From positions 124,001-188,000 of the forward strand of contig NZ_AUBB01000026.1 of assembly GCF_000429025.1 (NCBI RefSeq): a stretch of DNA of 64,000 nt, written 5' to 3'. Source of the DNA: Actinospineispora spinosispora DSM 44797. GTDB taxonomy: Bacteria > Actinomycetota > Actinomycetes > Mycobacteriales > Pseudonocardiaceae. The number at the start of each line of letters is the position of its first letter. The stretch's first letter is position 1. A program made the position numbers and the translations under genes. Of this stretch, positions 33,313-41,506 are shown piece after piece. The notes under the pieces are model-generated. The model had not been told where the DNA came from, did not search any database, and saw only the letters and a list, made by a program, of their open reading frames with translations.

Positions 33313-36159
33313 ATGGTCGAAGCAGTGGCAGCGGGACGGACCAGCGCAAGCTCGGGTCGCAAGAAGAGCTCTGCTACGGGCGGAGCAACCGGCGCCGGCA
33401 GCGCGAAGAACGGCAACGGCACCAATGGTTCGGCCACGCGCCGGCTGGTGATCGTGGAGTCGCCCGCCAAGGCGCGCAAGATCGCTTCCTACCTCGGTTC
33501 GAACTACGTGGTCGAGTCCTCCCGTGGACACATCCGGGACCTCCCGCGTGGTGCCGCCGACGTGCCCGCCAAGTACAAGGGTGAGGCCTGGGCGCGGCTC
33601 GGGGTGAACGTCGACAACGAGTTCGAGCCCCTGTACATCGTCACGCCGGACAAGCGTTCGACGGTCACCGAGCTCAAGGACGCGTTGAAGAACGTCGACG
33701 AGCTCCTCCTCGCGACGGACGGTGACCGGGAGGGCGAGGCGATCGCCTGGCACCTCCTGGAGACCCTGAAGCCGAAGGTCCCGGTCAGCCGGATGGTCTT
33801 CCACGAGATCACCGAGCCGGCGATCCTGGCGGCCGCCGCGAACCCGCGCGAGCTCGACCACGACCTCGTCGACGCGCAGGAGACCCGCCGCATCCTCGAC
33901 CGGCTGTACGGCTACGAAGTCTCGCCGGTGCTGTGGAAGAAGGTCATGCCGAAGCTGTCGGCGGGCCGTGTGCAGTCGGTCGCGACGCGCATCATCGTGC
34001 AGCGCGAGCGTGAGCGGATGTCGTTCGTCTCGGCGAGCTACTGGGACATCGCCGCCGTGCTCGCCACGAAGGAGAAGCAGGAGGACGGGCCGCGTAGCTT
34101 CGGCGCGAAGCTCGTCTCGGTGGATGGCACCCGGGTCGCCACCGGGCGCGACTTCGGTCCTGACGGCCAGCTGAAGGGGACCGCCGCCGCATTGGACGAG
34201 GCGAGCGCCCGGCGTCTGGCCGAGGCGCTCGACGGTCGTGACTTCACCGTCGAGAGTGTTGAGTCCAAGCCGTTCACCCGCAGGCCGTATGCGCCGTTCA
34301 TGACCTCGACGCTGCAGCAGGAGGCCGGCCGCAAGCTGCGCTTCACCGCGGAACGCACCATGCGCTCCGCGCAGCGGCTGTACGAGAACGGCTACATCAC
34401 CTATATGCGTACCGACTCGACGACACTGTCCGAGTCGGCGATCAACGCGGCGCGCACCCAGGCCCGTGAGCTGTACGGCGACGCCTACGTGGCGGACAAA
34501 CCGCGCCAGTACACCCGCAAGGTGAAGAACGCGCAGGAGGCACACGAGGCGATCCGGCCCGCCGGCGACTCGTTCCGCACGCCCGGTCAGATCGCCCGCG
34601 AGGTCGACGGTGACGACTTCCGGCTCTACGAGCTGATCTGGCAGCGCACGGTCGCCTCCCAGATGGCCGACGCACGCGGCACGACGATGACCGTGCGGGT
34701 CGCCGCGACGGCCGGTACCGGTGAGCAGTGCGTCTTCTCCACGTCCGGCCGCACGATCACCTTCGCCGGCTTCCTGAAGGCTTACGTCGAGACGCTCGAC
34801 GACCAGGCCGGTGGCGAGGCCGACGACGCCGAGTCACGGCTGCCCCAGCTGGAGCAGGGCCAGCCGCTGACCGCCGAGGAGCTCAACCCGGAGGGCCACT
34901 CCACCAACCCGCCGGCCCGCTACACCGAAGCCAGCCTGGTCAAGGCCCTCGAAGAGCTGGGCATCGGCCGCCCTTCGACGTACAGCTCGATCATCAAGAC
35001 CGTCCAGGACCGCGGCTACGTGTGGAAGAAGGGCAGCGCGCTCGTGCCCTCCTGGGTGGCGTTCGCGGTGATCGGTCTGCTGGAACGGCACTTTGGGCGG
35101 CTCGTCGACTACAACTTCACGGCCGCCATGGAGGACGAGCTCGACTCGATCGCCGCCGGCGCGCAGACCCGCATCGACTGGCTGGCCGGTTTCTACTTCG
35201 GTTCCGAAGCGCCGAAGGCGGGCTCCGACGGGGCGTCCACCGACGAGTCGGTGGCGCACGCGGGTGGGCTGAAGAAGCTCGTCGGCATCAACCTGGAGGA
35301 GATCGACGCCCGGGAGATCAACGCGATCCCCATGTTCAGCGACTCCGAGGGCCGCGAGGTCGTGGTCCGGGTCGGCCGCTACGGGCCGTACCTGGAACGC
35401 ATCGTGGACGGCAGCTCGCAGCGGGCGAACCTGTCCGACGAGCTGCCGCCGGACGAGCTGACCCCGGAGATCGCCGAGCAGCTGTTCTCGGTCCCGCAGG
35501 AGGGTCGTTCGCTGGGTGTCGACCCGGTGACCGGGCACGAGATCGTCGCCAAGGAGGGCCGGTACGGGCCCTACGTGACGGAGCTGCTGCCCGACCCGCC
35601 GGAGGACACGCCGAAGTCGAAGCTGCCCAAGCCGAGGACCGGGTCGCTGTTCAAGTCGATGGCGCTGGACAGCGTGACCTTGGAGGACGCGCTGAAGCTG
35701 CTGTCGCTGCCGCGCGTCGTGGGTACCGACCCGGAGTCCGGTGACGAGATCACCGCGCAGAACGGTCGCTACGGCCCGTACCTGAAGAAGGGCACTGACT
35801 CGCGGTCGCTGGCCACCGAGGACCAGCTGTTCACGGTCGACCTCGACGAGGCGCTGAAGCTGTACGCGCAGCCGAAGCAGCGGGGCAGGGGACGCGGCGC
35901 ATCGACGCCGCCGCTGCGCGAGCTGGGTACCGATCCGGCGTCCGGCAAGCCGATGGTGATCAAGGACGGTCGCTTCGGCCCGTACGTCACCGAGGGTGAG
36001 ACGAACGCGTCGCTGCGCAAGGGCGACGAGGTCGAGACCCTCACCGACGAGCGCGCCGCCGAGCTGCTCGCCGAGCGCCGCGCCAAGGCCGGGACCACGC
36101 CCAAGCGCAAGCCGGCCGCGCGCAAGCCCAGAGCCAAGAAGGCCGCCTCGTCCGCCTGA
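33313..36159 (+). CDS. topA: DNA topoisomerase I (type IA)
   Basis: 948 aa from ATG 33313 (GAGGAAGGG upstream). A disordered Ser/Gly/Lys N-terminus (about 1-40) precedes the TOPRIM domain, RLVIVESPAKARKI, with the acidic triad D136-X-D138-X-E140 in TDGDREGEAIAW. The catalytic Tyr364 lies in ITYMRTDST. Instead of zinc fingers, the C-terminus has repeated actinobacterial Topo-C domains, four with GR(Y/F)GPY, and a Lys/Arg/Ala tail as in mycobacterial TopA. It relaxes negative supercoils. Same neighbourhood as Rv3646c. Confidence 0.97.
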   Translation: MVEAVAAGRTSASSGRKKSSATGGATGAGSAKNGNGTNGSATRRLVIVESPAKARKIASYLGSNYVVESSRGHIRDLPRGAADVPAKYKGEAWARLGVNVDNEFEPLYIVTPDKRSTVTELKDALKNVDELLLATDGDREGEAIAWHLLETLKPKVPVSRMVFHEITEPAILAAAANPRELDHDLVDAQETRRILDRLYGYEVSPVLWKKVMPKLSAGRVQSVATRIIVQRERERMSFVSASYWDIAAVLATKEKQEDGPRSFGAKLVSVDGTRVATGRDFGPDGQLKGTAAALDEASARRLAEALDGRDFTVESVESKPFTRRPYAPFMTSTLQQEAGRKLRFTAERTMRSAQRLYENGYITYMRTDSTTLSESAINAARTQARELYGDAYVADKPRQYTRKVKNAQEAHEAIRPAGDSFRTPGQIAREVDGDDFRLYELIWQRTVASQMADARGTTMTVRVAATAGTGEQCVFSTSGRTITFAGFLKAYVETLDDQAGGEADDAESRLPQLEQGQPLTAEELNPEGHSTNPPARYTEASLVKALEELGIGRPSTYSSIIKTVQDRGYVWKKGSALVPSWVAFAVIGLLERHFGRLVDYNFTAAMEDELDSIAAGAQTRIDWLAGFYFGSEAPKAGSDGASTDESVAHAGGLKKLVGINLEEIDAREINAIPMFSDSEGREVVVRVGRYGPYLERIVDGSSQRANLSDELPPDELTPEIAEQLFSVPQEGRSLGVDPVTGHEIVAKEGRYGPYVTELLPDPPEDTPKSKLPKPRTGSLFKSMALDSVTLEDALKLLSLPRVVGTDPESGDEITAQNGRYGPYLKKGTDSRSLATEDQLFTVDLDEALKLYAQPKQRGRGRGASTPPLRELGTDPASGKPMVIKDGRFGPYVTEGETNASLRKGDEVETLTDERAAELLAERRAKAGTTPKRKPAARKPRAKKAASSA

Positions 36160-36163
36160 CTAC

Positions 36164-36207
36164 CCGTGAGTGGCGAGTGGTCTTCTGGGACCACTCGCCA
36201 CTCACGG
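36164..36207. repeat. GTGAGTG-family hairpin after topA
   Basis: 19-bp perfect arms CCGTGAGTGGCGAGTGGTC (36164-36182) and complement (36189-36207), 6-nt loop, 5 bp after the topA stop. Same arm sequence as 13886-13929 but a different loop. Probably serves as the topA terminator. Confidence 0.9.
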
Positions 36208-36283
36208 CTTTGCTCGGCATTCTGAGTGTCGGTTCGGCGAATGTCCCACGTGGCGGCTGGGGGCAGAGTTACAGTCCCGAGCT

Positions 36284-36934
36284 GTGGGAAGTGATCTGGG
36301 TAGGCGTTCGGACAGCAGGGATGTGTCCGACGCACACACCGATCCGCTGATCCCCAGGATCACCGACGAGATGCTCGCGGCGGGCGGGCCCGAGCCTGCT
36401 TCGGCGCTCGACGACCGCACGCTCGCGGAGCTGCTCGCCGAGCTCGAAGAAGACGACCAGTACGCCCTGGACGAGATGCTCACAAACGACGAGCCGTCGC
36501 CAAAAGTGAGGCACATCCCGGCTGAGCCCGCTGAGTCCGAAGCACCCGTGAGTGATTTGGGCTGTCAGGGCAGCCCAAATCACTCACGGGTGGAGCCGCC
36601 CGGGCCGCCGGGGCAGCGGACCGCGCGGGAAGCCCCTGCGCCTGCGCCTGCGCCTGCGCCGATCCCGGGCGCCAAGGACGACTTCCTCGACGAGGACGAC
36701 AGCCACCCGGTCATCCGGGACTCGCCGCTCGGCCCGGTGGTGCGCTCGCGCTACGGCGACTTCCGGCCGCCGATCGAGCGTGAGCCGGAGGCGCAGACCC
36801 TGACCGGGTTCGGCCTCACCCGGCGCTCCCGCAGCAAGGTCGGGTCGATCCTGTTCACCGTCGTGTTCGTGGCGATCTTCCTGCTGATCCTGCTCCAGGC
36901 GATCGTTAGTCTGGTCAGCGCACCAGGCCACTAA
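36284..36934 (+). CDS. Tail-anchored hypothetical protein with an internal palindromic repeat
   Basis: 216 aa from GTG 36284; GTG 36323 is an equally plausible start. An acidic, disordered N-terminal half (TLAELLAELEEDDQYALDEML) leads to a Pro/Ala stretch of PA repeats, then a basic patch RRSRSK and a single C-terminal membrane helix, VGSILFTVVFVAIFLLILLQ. That is a tail-anchored topology with the bulk in the cytoplasm. Codons for roughly APVSDLGCQGSPNHSRVEP lie within a perfect 22-bp-arm palindrome. No family recognised. Confidence 0.6.
   Translation: MGSDLGRRSDSRDVSDAHTDPLIPRITDEMLAAGGPEPASALDDRTLAELLAELEEDDQYALDEMLTNDEPSPKVRHIPAEPAESEAPVSDLGCQGSPNHSRVEPPGPPGQRTAREAPAPAPAPAPIPGAKDDFLDEDDSHPVIRDSPLGPVVRSRYGDFRPPIEREPEAQTLTGFGLTRRSRSKVGSILFTVVFVAIFLLILLQAIVSLVSAPGH
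36543..36592. repeat. 50-bp GTGAGTG-family hairpin inside a CDS
   Basis: 22-bp perfect arms, CACCCGTGAGTGATTTGGGC onward (36543-36564) and complement (36571-36592), 6-nt loop. Read through in frame by the gene at 36284-36934. Arms share GTGAGTG and TTTGGGCTG with the element at the nth 3' end. Confidence 0.9.
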
Positions 36935-36936
36935 TA

Positions 36937-36952
36937 TCTGATACAAATCAGA
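36937..36952. promoter_or_regulatory. Operator-like repeat upstream of XRE gene
   Basis: TCTGAT (36937-36942), ACAA, ATCAGA (36947-36952), 16 bp before the ATG. Fits autoregulation by the adjacent helix-turn-helix protein. Confidence 0.5.
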
Positions 36953-36968
36953 GTCGCCGGGAGGATTC

Positions 36969-37814
36969 ATGCCGCGAACAGCAGTGCCGTCCTCGGTGCG
37001 CTGGCTGATCGGCATGGAGCTGGCCAGGCACCGGAACACAGCCGGGGTGACTCTCGCCGAAGCAGCCCGATTATCCGGGATTCCGAAGCCGAGCATCGGC
37101 CACCTCGAGTCCGGCCGGATGCGCCAGGACGCCGACCAGATCTTCACGCTGCTGTCCGGCTACCAGACCGACTGGGCCGAGATCGACCGGCTGACCGCGC
37201 TGGCCGCGCGCGCCGACGAGGCGGCCTGGTGGGCACCGTGGGCGCGGGTCGTGCCGGACTGGTTCGCCACGTTCGTCGGGCTGGAGGGACTGGCGATCGA
37301 CGAGTTCGTCTACGAGCCGACGCTCGTCCCCGAGCTGCTGCAGACCGCCGACTACGCACGAGGCCTGACCGAGGCGAGCCCGCTGGTGCCACCCGCACAC
37401 CGCGAACGTCACGTCGGTCTGCGGATGGCGAGGGCGGCCCGGCTCGATGACGCCGCCGCGCCGCTCGGCCTGCACGCGGTGATCACCGAGGCCGCGTTGC
37501 GGCTGGTGGTGGGCGACCCGGAACAGCACCGGGATCAGCTGCGGCACCTGATGGACATGTCCGAGCGGGACAACGTGGTGATCCAGATCTTGCGCCCGGA
37601 GGACGGGCAGCACGCCGCCGCGCACGGGCGCGTCACGATCCTGGGCCTCGGCGACGCGCCGTCGCTGGTGTACCTGGAGGTGCCGCACGGCGCGGTCTAC
37701 CTGTCCGATCCGCAGGACGTGGAGACCTACATGGTGGTCGCCGAGTCGCTGCAGCGGGTCGCGCTCGACGTGGACGATTCGGCGGCGCTGCTGACCTCGA
37801 TGATCAGCGGCTGA
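36969..37814 (+). CDS. XRE-family regulator with DUF5753 domain
   Basis: 281 aa from ATG 36969 (GGGAGG upstream). N-terminal helix-turn-helix (about 28-50, LAEAARLSGIPKPSIGHLESG), then the DUF5753 domain from about 95, with EFVYEPTLVPELLQTADYARGL, the hallmark of this Streptomyces-type Scr1/WhiJ-like group. Such genes usually sit beside a small DUF397 gene; none is present here. Leu35 uses the rare codon TTA (37071-37073), which in streptomycetes makes a gene dependent on bldA tRNA. Likely a developmental or antitoxin-like regulator. Confidence 0.88.
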   Translation: MPRTAVPSSVRWLIGMELARHRNTAGVTLAEAARLSGIPKPSIGHLESGRMRQDADQIFTLLSGYQTDWAEIDRLTALAARADEAAWWAPWARVVPDWFATFVGLEGLAIDEFVYEPTLVPELLQTADYARGLTEASPLVPPAHRERHVGLRMARAARLDDAAAPLGLHAVITEAALRLVVGDPEQHRDQLRHLMDMSERDNVVIQILRPEDGQHAAAHGRVTILGLGDAPSLVYLEVPHGAVYLSDPQDVETYMVVAESLQRVALDVDDSAALLTSMISG

Positions 37815-38208
37815 GAGGTCCTCGATCCGCCGCGACACGGGGCGCCGAGATGCTTGACTCGGCGGGAGATTACTCTGGTGCGGTGGCCACAAACGTTCAC
37901 CGGCCCTCGACGGCCCAGCTTCCCGCTGGACGCACCGGCGAACGACCCGAGTACGCCCGGTACGAGGGCCGCTCGCCAGCGCGCCCAGCGGAAACCTGGA
38001 TCCGCCGATGAGCCGGCGAACGTTCATGGCCACCGCACCGGGTGTCTCTGACGGTCCTATGGTGCGGCCCGCCGCCGCGAGGAGGTGAGGCGCGATCGGT
38101 CCCGATCACGCCCCCGTCGGCGAGCCCGGCCAGGCGGCATACCAGACACCTGATCAGGGGTTCGCTGAGACAGGCGGGTCCTCCTCCACCGCGCACCGGA
38201 TTCGCGGT
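37815..38208. other. Interval with a 27-bp inverted repeat pair
   Basis: 394 bp without a supported gene. It holds the inverted repeat pair 37877-37903 and 38013-38039 (entered separately) and a GGAGG at 38081-38085, which may be the ribosome site of the transporter-kinase fusion. A 65-codon frame at 37854-38051 has no domain features and spans the repeat. Confidence 0.5.
37877..38039. repeat. 163-bp segment bounded by 27-bp inverted repeats
   Basis: Left arm 37877-37903 (starts GGTGCGGTGGCCA) and right arm 38013-38039 (starts CCGGCGAACGTTCA) are complementary at 24 of 27 positions, spacer 109 bp. Resembles a small terminal-inverted-repeat element or a very long hairpin. No obvious target duplication was found. 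Confidence 0.7.
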
Positions 38209-40113
38209 GTGCTGGCCATCCCGTCGTTCCGCAGGCTCTGGTTGGTCACTGCGCTGGCCTCCAGCGGTGACTGGCTGTCACTTCTGGCGCTGTCCGCGCT
38301 GGCGACCGGGCTGACCGACGGCACCCAGGCGCAGAGTTTCGCGCTCGGTGGCGTCGTGGCGACCCGGCTGCTGCCCCCGTTGCTGTTCGGCCCGATCGCC
38401 GGTGTGCTCGCCGACCGGTTCGACCGCCGCAAGGTGATGGTCACCTGCGACGTCGTGCGCTTCGGTCTGTTCTTCTCGATTCCGCTGGTCGGCAGCCTGT
38501 GGTGGCTGTTCGCCGCGACTTTTATGATCGAGATCTGCTCGATGTTCTGGATCCCCGCGAAGGATGCGTCGGTCCCGAACCTGCTCAAACGTCCCGACCA
38601 GGTCGAGACCGCGAACCAGCTGAGCCTGGCGATGACCTACGGCGTCTCGGTCGTGCTGGCCGCCGGGTTGTTCAGCACGGTGTCCACGGTCGGCCGGTTG
38701 CTCGGGGACGAACCCAGCAACATGACCACCGTCTACATCGCCCTGATGATCAACGGCGCCGGCTATCTGATCACCGCCGCGACCGTCTGGTACCGGATCC
38801 CGGAGATCTCCGGACGCTCGCCGATCCGATCGAACGAGTCGAGCCCCAGCATGCTGGCGCTGCTGCACGACGGCGCGCGGTTCGTCAGCTCGACGCCACT
38901 CATCCGCGGCCTGGTGACCGGCATCATCGGCGCGTTCGTCGCCGGTGGCGCGGTGATCGCGCTGGCCAAGCTGTACGCGACGAACCTCGGTGGCGGCGAC
39001 GCGGCGTACGGCATGTTGTTCGTGTCGGTGTTCATCGGCATGGCCGCCGGCATGAGCGCGATGCCCGGGCTGGCCCGAAAGCTGCCGCACAACCGCCTGT
39101 TCGGTGCCGCGATCGTCGGCGCCGGGCTGTGTCTAGTGCTGGTTGCGTTCGCACCGCATCTGTTCATCGCGCTGGCGACGGTGGCGATGGTCGGCTGCTG
39201 CGCGGGCGTCGCGTTCCTGACCGGGCTGACGATCATCGGCGCCCAGGTGGCGAACGAGGTGCGCGGCCGGGTCGTCGCGTTCGTGCAGACCATCGTGCGG
39301 CTGGACCTGCTGGCCTCGATGTCGGTCGCGCCGGTCGCGGTGGGTCTGGTGCAGACCAGGGCGATCACCGTGTTCGACCACACGCTGCACGTCGACGGCT
39401 CCCGCACCGTGCTCGGTGTGGCCGGGCTGATCGCCTCGCTGGTCGGCGTCTTCGCCTACCGGCAGATGGACGACCGCAGCGCCGCGCCGCTGCTGCCCGA
39501 CCTGCTCGGCGCGCTGCGTCGCGGCGTGCGCCGCCCGGTCGGCGGTGTACTGATCGCGGTCGAGGGCGCGACGGCCGCCGAGTCCGCGCGACAGAGCCGC
39601 CTGCTGGCCGACTGGCTGCGCGAGCAGGGCTACCCGGTGAGCGAGCCGATCGACTACGACGTCCGGCTGACCAGCGCGCTGCTCGGCAAGGAGCTGACCG
39701 GCGAACGAGCCCGCGCTCTCGCGGCCGCCGCGGTCCACGCCGACGTGGTGGAACGCGAGGTCCGGCCCGCGCTGTCGGCCGGGAACATCGTTGTGGTCGA
39801 CCGTTTCCTGGCGAGCCCGCTGGTACACCAGCAGCTGCACGCGGACGAGCTGGAGAGCCTCGCGGTGTGGGCGAATGGCGGTCTGCACCCGGATGTGACG
39901 GTGCTGCTGGACCGCGCGCCCGCGCCGTCGCCCGTCGGCGAGCCGCACCTGTGGATCAACCGGCTGCTCACCCGGCGTGCCGCGGCCGAACCGAACAAGT
40001 ACCTGGTCGTCGACGCCGACGAGCTGCCCGAGGTCGTGCAGGAACGCGTCCGCGAGGGCATCCAGGAGCTGCTGCGGAAGGTCCGTAGGAGCACTCCGTT
40101 GCGGCAGGTCTGA
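38209..40113 (+). CDS. MFS transporter fused to degenerate dTMP-kinase domain
   Basis: 634 aa from GTG 38209. N-terminal part (about 1-420): MFS fold with 12 helices and the loop VLADRFDRRKVMV. C-terminal part (about 440-634): thymidylate-kinase fold beginning GVLIAVEGATAAESARQSRLL, with a kinase DR motif VVVDRFLASPLVHQQ and lid region WINRLLTRRAAAEPNKYLVVDA. The Walker A that should read GxDGxGKS/T is EGATAAESA, lacking the Lys, so ATP-dependent phosphorylation is doubtful. The frame is open upstream to 38089, with GGAGG at 38081 placed ideally for an ATC codon at 38095. It overlaps nothing and leads into holB. Confidence 0.78.
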   Translation: MLAIPSFRRLWLVTALASSGDWLSLLALSALATGLTDGTQAQSFALGGVVATRLLPPLLFGPIAGVLADRFDRRKVMVTCDVVRFGLFFSIPLVGSLWWLFAATFMIEICSMFWIPAKDASVPNLLKRPDQVETANQLSLAMTYGVSVVLAAGLFSTVSTVGRLLGDEPSNMTTVYIALMINGAGYLITAATVWYRIPEISGRSPIRSNESSPSMLALLHDGARFVSSTPLIRGLVTGIIGAFVAGGAVIALAKLYATNLGGGDAAYGMLFVSVFIGMAAGMSAMPGLARKLPHNRLFGAAIVGAGLCLVLVAFAPHLFIALATVAMVGCCAGVAFLTGLTIIGAQVANEVRGRVVAFVQTIVRLDLLASMSVAPVAVGLVQTRAITVFDHTLHVDGSRTVLGVAGLIASLVGVFAYRQMDDRSAAPLLPDLLGALRRGVRRPVGGVLIAVEGATAAESARQSRLLADWLREQGYPVSEPIDYDVRLTSALLGKELTGERARALAAAAVHADVVEREVRPALSAGNIVVVDRFLASPLVHQQLHADELESLAVWANGGLHPDVTVLLDRAPAPSPVGEPHLWINRLLTRRAAAEPNKYLVVDADELPEVVQERVREGIQELLRKVRRSTPLRQV

Positions 40114-40114
40114 G

Positions 40115-41269
40115 TTGTCCGTCTGGACTGAGGTGGTCGGCCAGGACCGTGCGGTCGCCGAGCTGAGCGCGGCCGCGACCGACCCGACCGCGATGACCCA
40201 CGCGTGGCTGTTCACCGGCCCGCCCGGCTCCGGCCGCTCGGTGGCCGCGCGCGCGTTCGCCGCCGCGCTGCAGTGCCCGTACAACGGCTGCGGCCAGTGC
40301 CAGGCATGTCGCACCGTCATGGCAGGCACCCACTCCGACGTGCGCGAGGTGGTACCGGAGGGCTTGTCCATCTCGGTGTCGGAGATGCGCGCACTCGTCC
40401 AGATCGCGGCGCGGCGACCGAGCAGCGGCCGCTGGCAGATCGTGGTGATCGCCGATGCGGACCGTCTCACCGAGGGCGCGTCGAACGCGTTGCTGAAGGC
40501 GGTCGAGGAGCCCTCGGAACGCACCGTGTTCCTGCTGTGCGCCCCCTCCGACCACCCCGACGACGTTCCGGTGACGATCCGCTCGCGCTGCCGCCTGGTC
40601 CCGCTGCGTACGCCGCCGCCGGACGCGATCGCCGACGTGCTCGCCTCCCGTGACGGCATCGACCCGGAGACCGCCGCGTGGGCCGCCTCGGTCTGCGGTG
40701 GTCACGTCGGCAGGGCACGTCGCCTGGCCCGCGACGACGACGCGCGCCGCCGCCGCGAACAGGTCCTGCGCATCCCGCTGTCGCTGCGCGGCTTCGGTGA
40801 GGTGTTCGCCGCCGCCGACGACCTGATCGGCTCGGCCGAGGCCGAGGCGGTCGACATGACCGGCTCCCGCAACCAAGCCGAACGTGAAGCCCTCGCCACC
40901 GCGATGGGCGCGGGCGGAACCGGCAAGGGCGTCGCGGCAGCGCAACGCGGCGCGAAGGCCGCTGAACGGGAGCTGGAGCGCAAGCAGAAGTCCCGGGCGA
41001 CCCGGACCCAGCGCGACGCCCTGGACCGCGCGCTGGTCGACCTGGCCGGCTTCTACCGCGACGTGCTCGCGGTCCGGGTGGGTGCCTCGGTCGCGGCGAC
41101 GCACCCCGACCGGGCCGCCGACGCCCAGCGCGCGGCGTCCTCCTGGACCCCCGAGTCGACGCTGATCCGCCTGGAGGCGGTCCTGGGCTGCCGCGAGGCC
41201 CTGGAGTCGAACGTGAAGCCCCGAATAGCGGTCGAAGCGATGCTGACGGTCCTCTACCGAGGCGCCTGA
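40115..41269 (+). CDS. holB: DNA polymerase III delta' subunit
   Basis: 384 aa from TTG 40115, one base after the fusion gene's stop. AAA+ clamp-loader fold: GPPGSGRS at the P-loop, where Lys is replaced by Arg, as expected for delta' subunits that do not hydrolyse ATP; zinc site CPYNGCGQCQAC (about 57-68); sensor region ADRLTEGASNALLKAVEEPS; and SRCR (sensor 1). Completes the clamp loader with DnaX and delta. Same neighbourhood as Rv3644c. Ends directly at a large palindrome. Confidence 0.93.
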   Translation: MSVWTEVVGQDRAVAELSAAATDPTAMTHAWLFTGPPGSGRSVAARAFAAALQCPYNGCGQCQACRTVMAGTHSDVREVVPEGLSISVSEMRALVQIAARRPSSGRWQIVVIADADRLTEGASNALLKAVEEPSERTVFLLCAPSDHPDDVPVTIRSRCRLVPLRTPPPDAIADVLASRDGIDPETAAWAASVCGGHVGRARRLARDDDARRRREQVLRIPLSLRGFGEVFAAADDLIGSAEAEAVDMTGSRNQAEREALATAMGAGGTGKGVAAAQRGAKAAERELERKQKSRATRTQRDALDRALVDLAGFYRDVLAVRVGASVAATHPDRAADAQRAASSWTPESTLIRLEAVLGCREALESNVKPRIAVEAMLTVLYRGA

Positions 41270-41270
41270 C

Positions 41271-41337
41271 CTCGCACACCCTGGTGCTGCGTCGCACACG
41301 TCCGGACATGTGCGACGCGACACGTGGGTGTGCGAAG
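41271..41337. repeat. TCGCACA-family palindrome after holB
   Basis: Inner 30-bp palindrome 41289-41318 (GCGTCGCACA..., centre TCCGGA, one mismatch) and outer arms CTCGCACACCC (41271-41281) and GGGTGTGCGAAG (41326-41337). Starts 2 bp after the holB stop and ends 39 bp before the tRNA. Same architecture as 43177-43244. Confidence 0.9.
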
Positions 41338-41356
41338 TCCCGTTGAAGCGGGTCGC

Positions 41357-41362
41357 TAGACT
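41357..41362 (+). promoter_or_regulatory. -10 box of tRNA-Thr
   Basis: TAGACT, 14 bp before the mature tRNA 5' end. No convincing -35. Confidence 0.5.
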
Positions 41363-41375
41363 AGGCGCGCACCAC

Positions 41376-41449
41376 GCCGCCTTAGCTCAGTCGGTTAGAG
41401 CGACGCACTCGTAATGCGTAGGTCTGGGGTTCGACTCCCCAAGGCGGCT
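41376..41449 (+). tRNA. tRNA-Thr (anticodon CGT)
   Basis: 74 nt. Acceptor arm GCCGCCT pairs with AGGCGGC (41442-41448), discriminator T at 41449. D-loop TAGCTCAGTCGGTTAGAG, anticodon stem ACGCA/TGCGT with loop CTCGTAA (anticodon CGT at 41410-41412, reads ACG), and T-arm with GGTTCGACTC. CCA is not encoded. Confidence 0.97.
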
Positions 41450-41506
41450 CCGTTTCTCTCTTCCGTGGCACGGCGGCTCGAGAGCCTCGGCGAGCGCGCG
41501 GCGCGA

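Noticed and set aside
37854..38051. 65-codon gene after the XRE regulator
   Set aside because: Not DUF397-like, spans the inverted repeats, and lacks a ribosome site.
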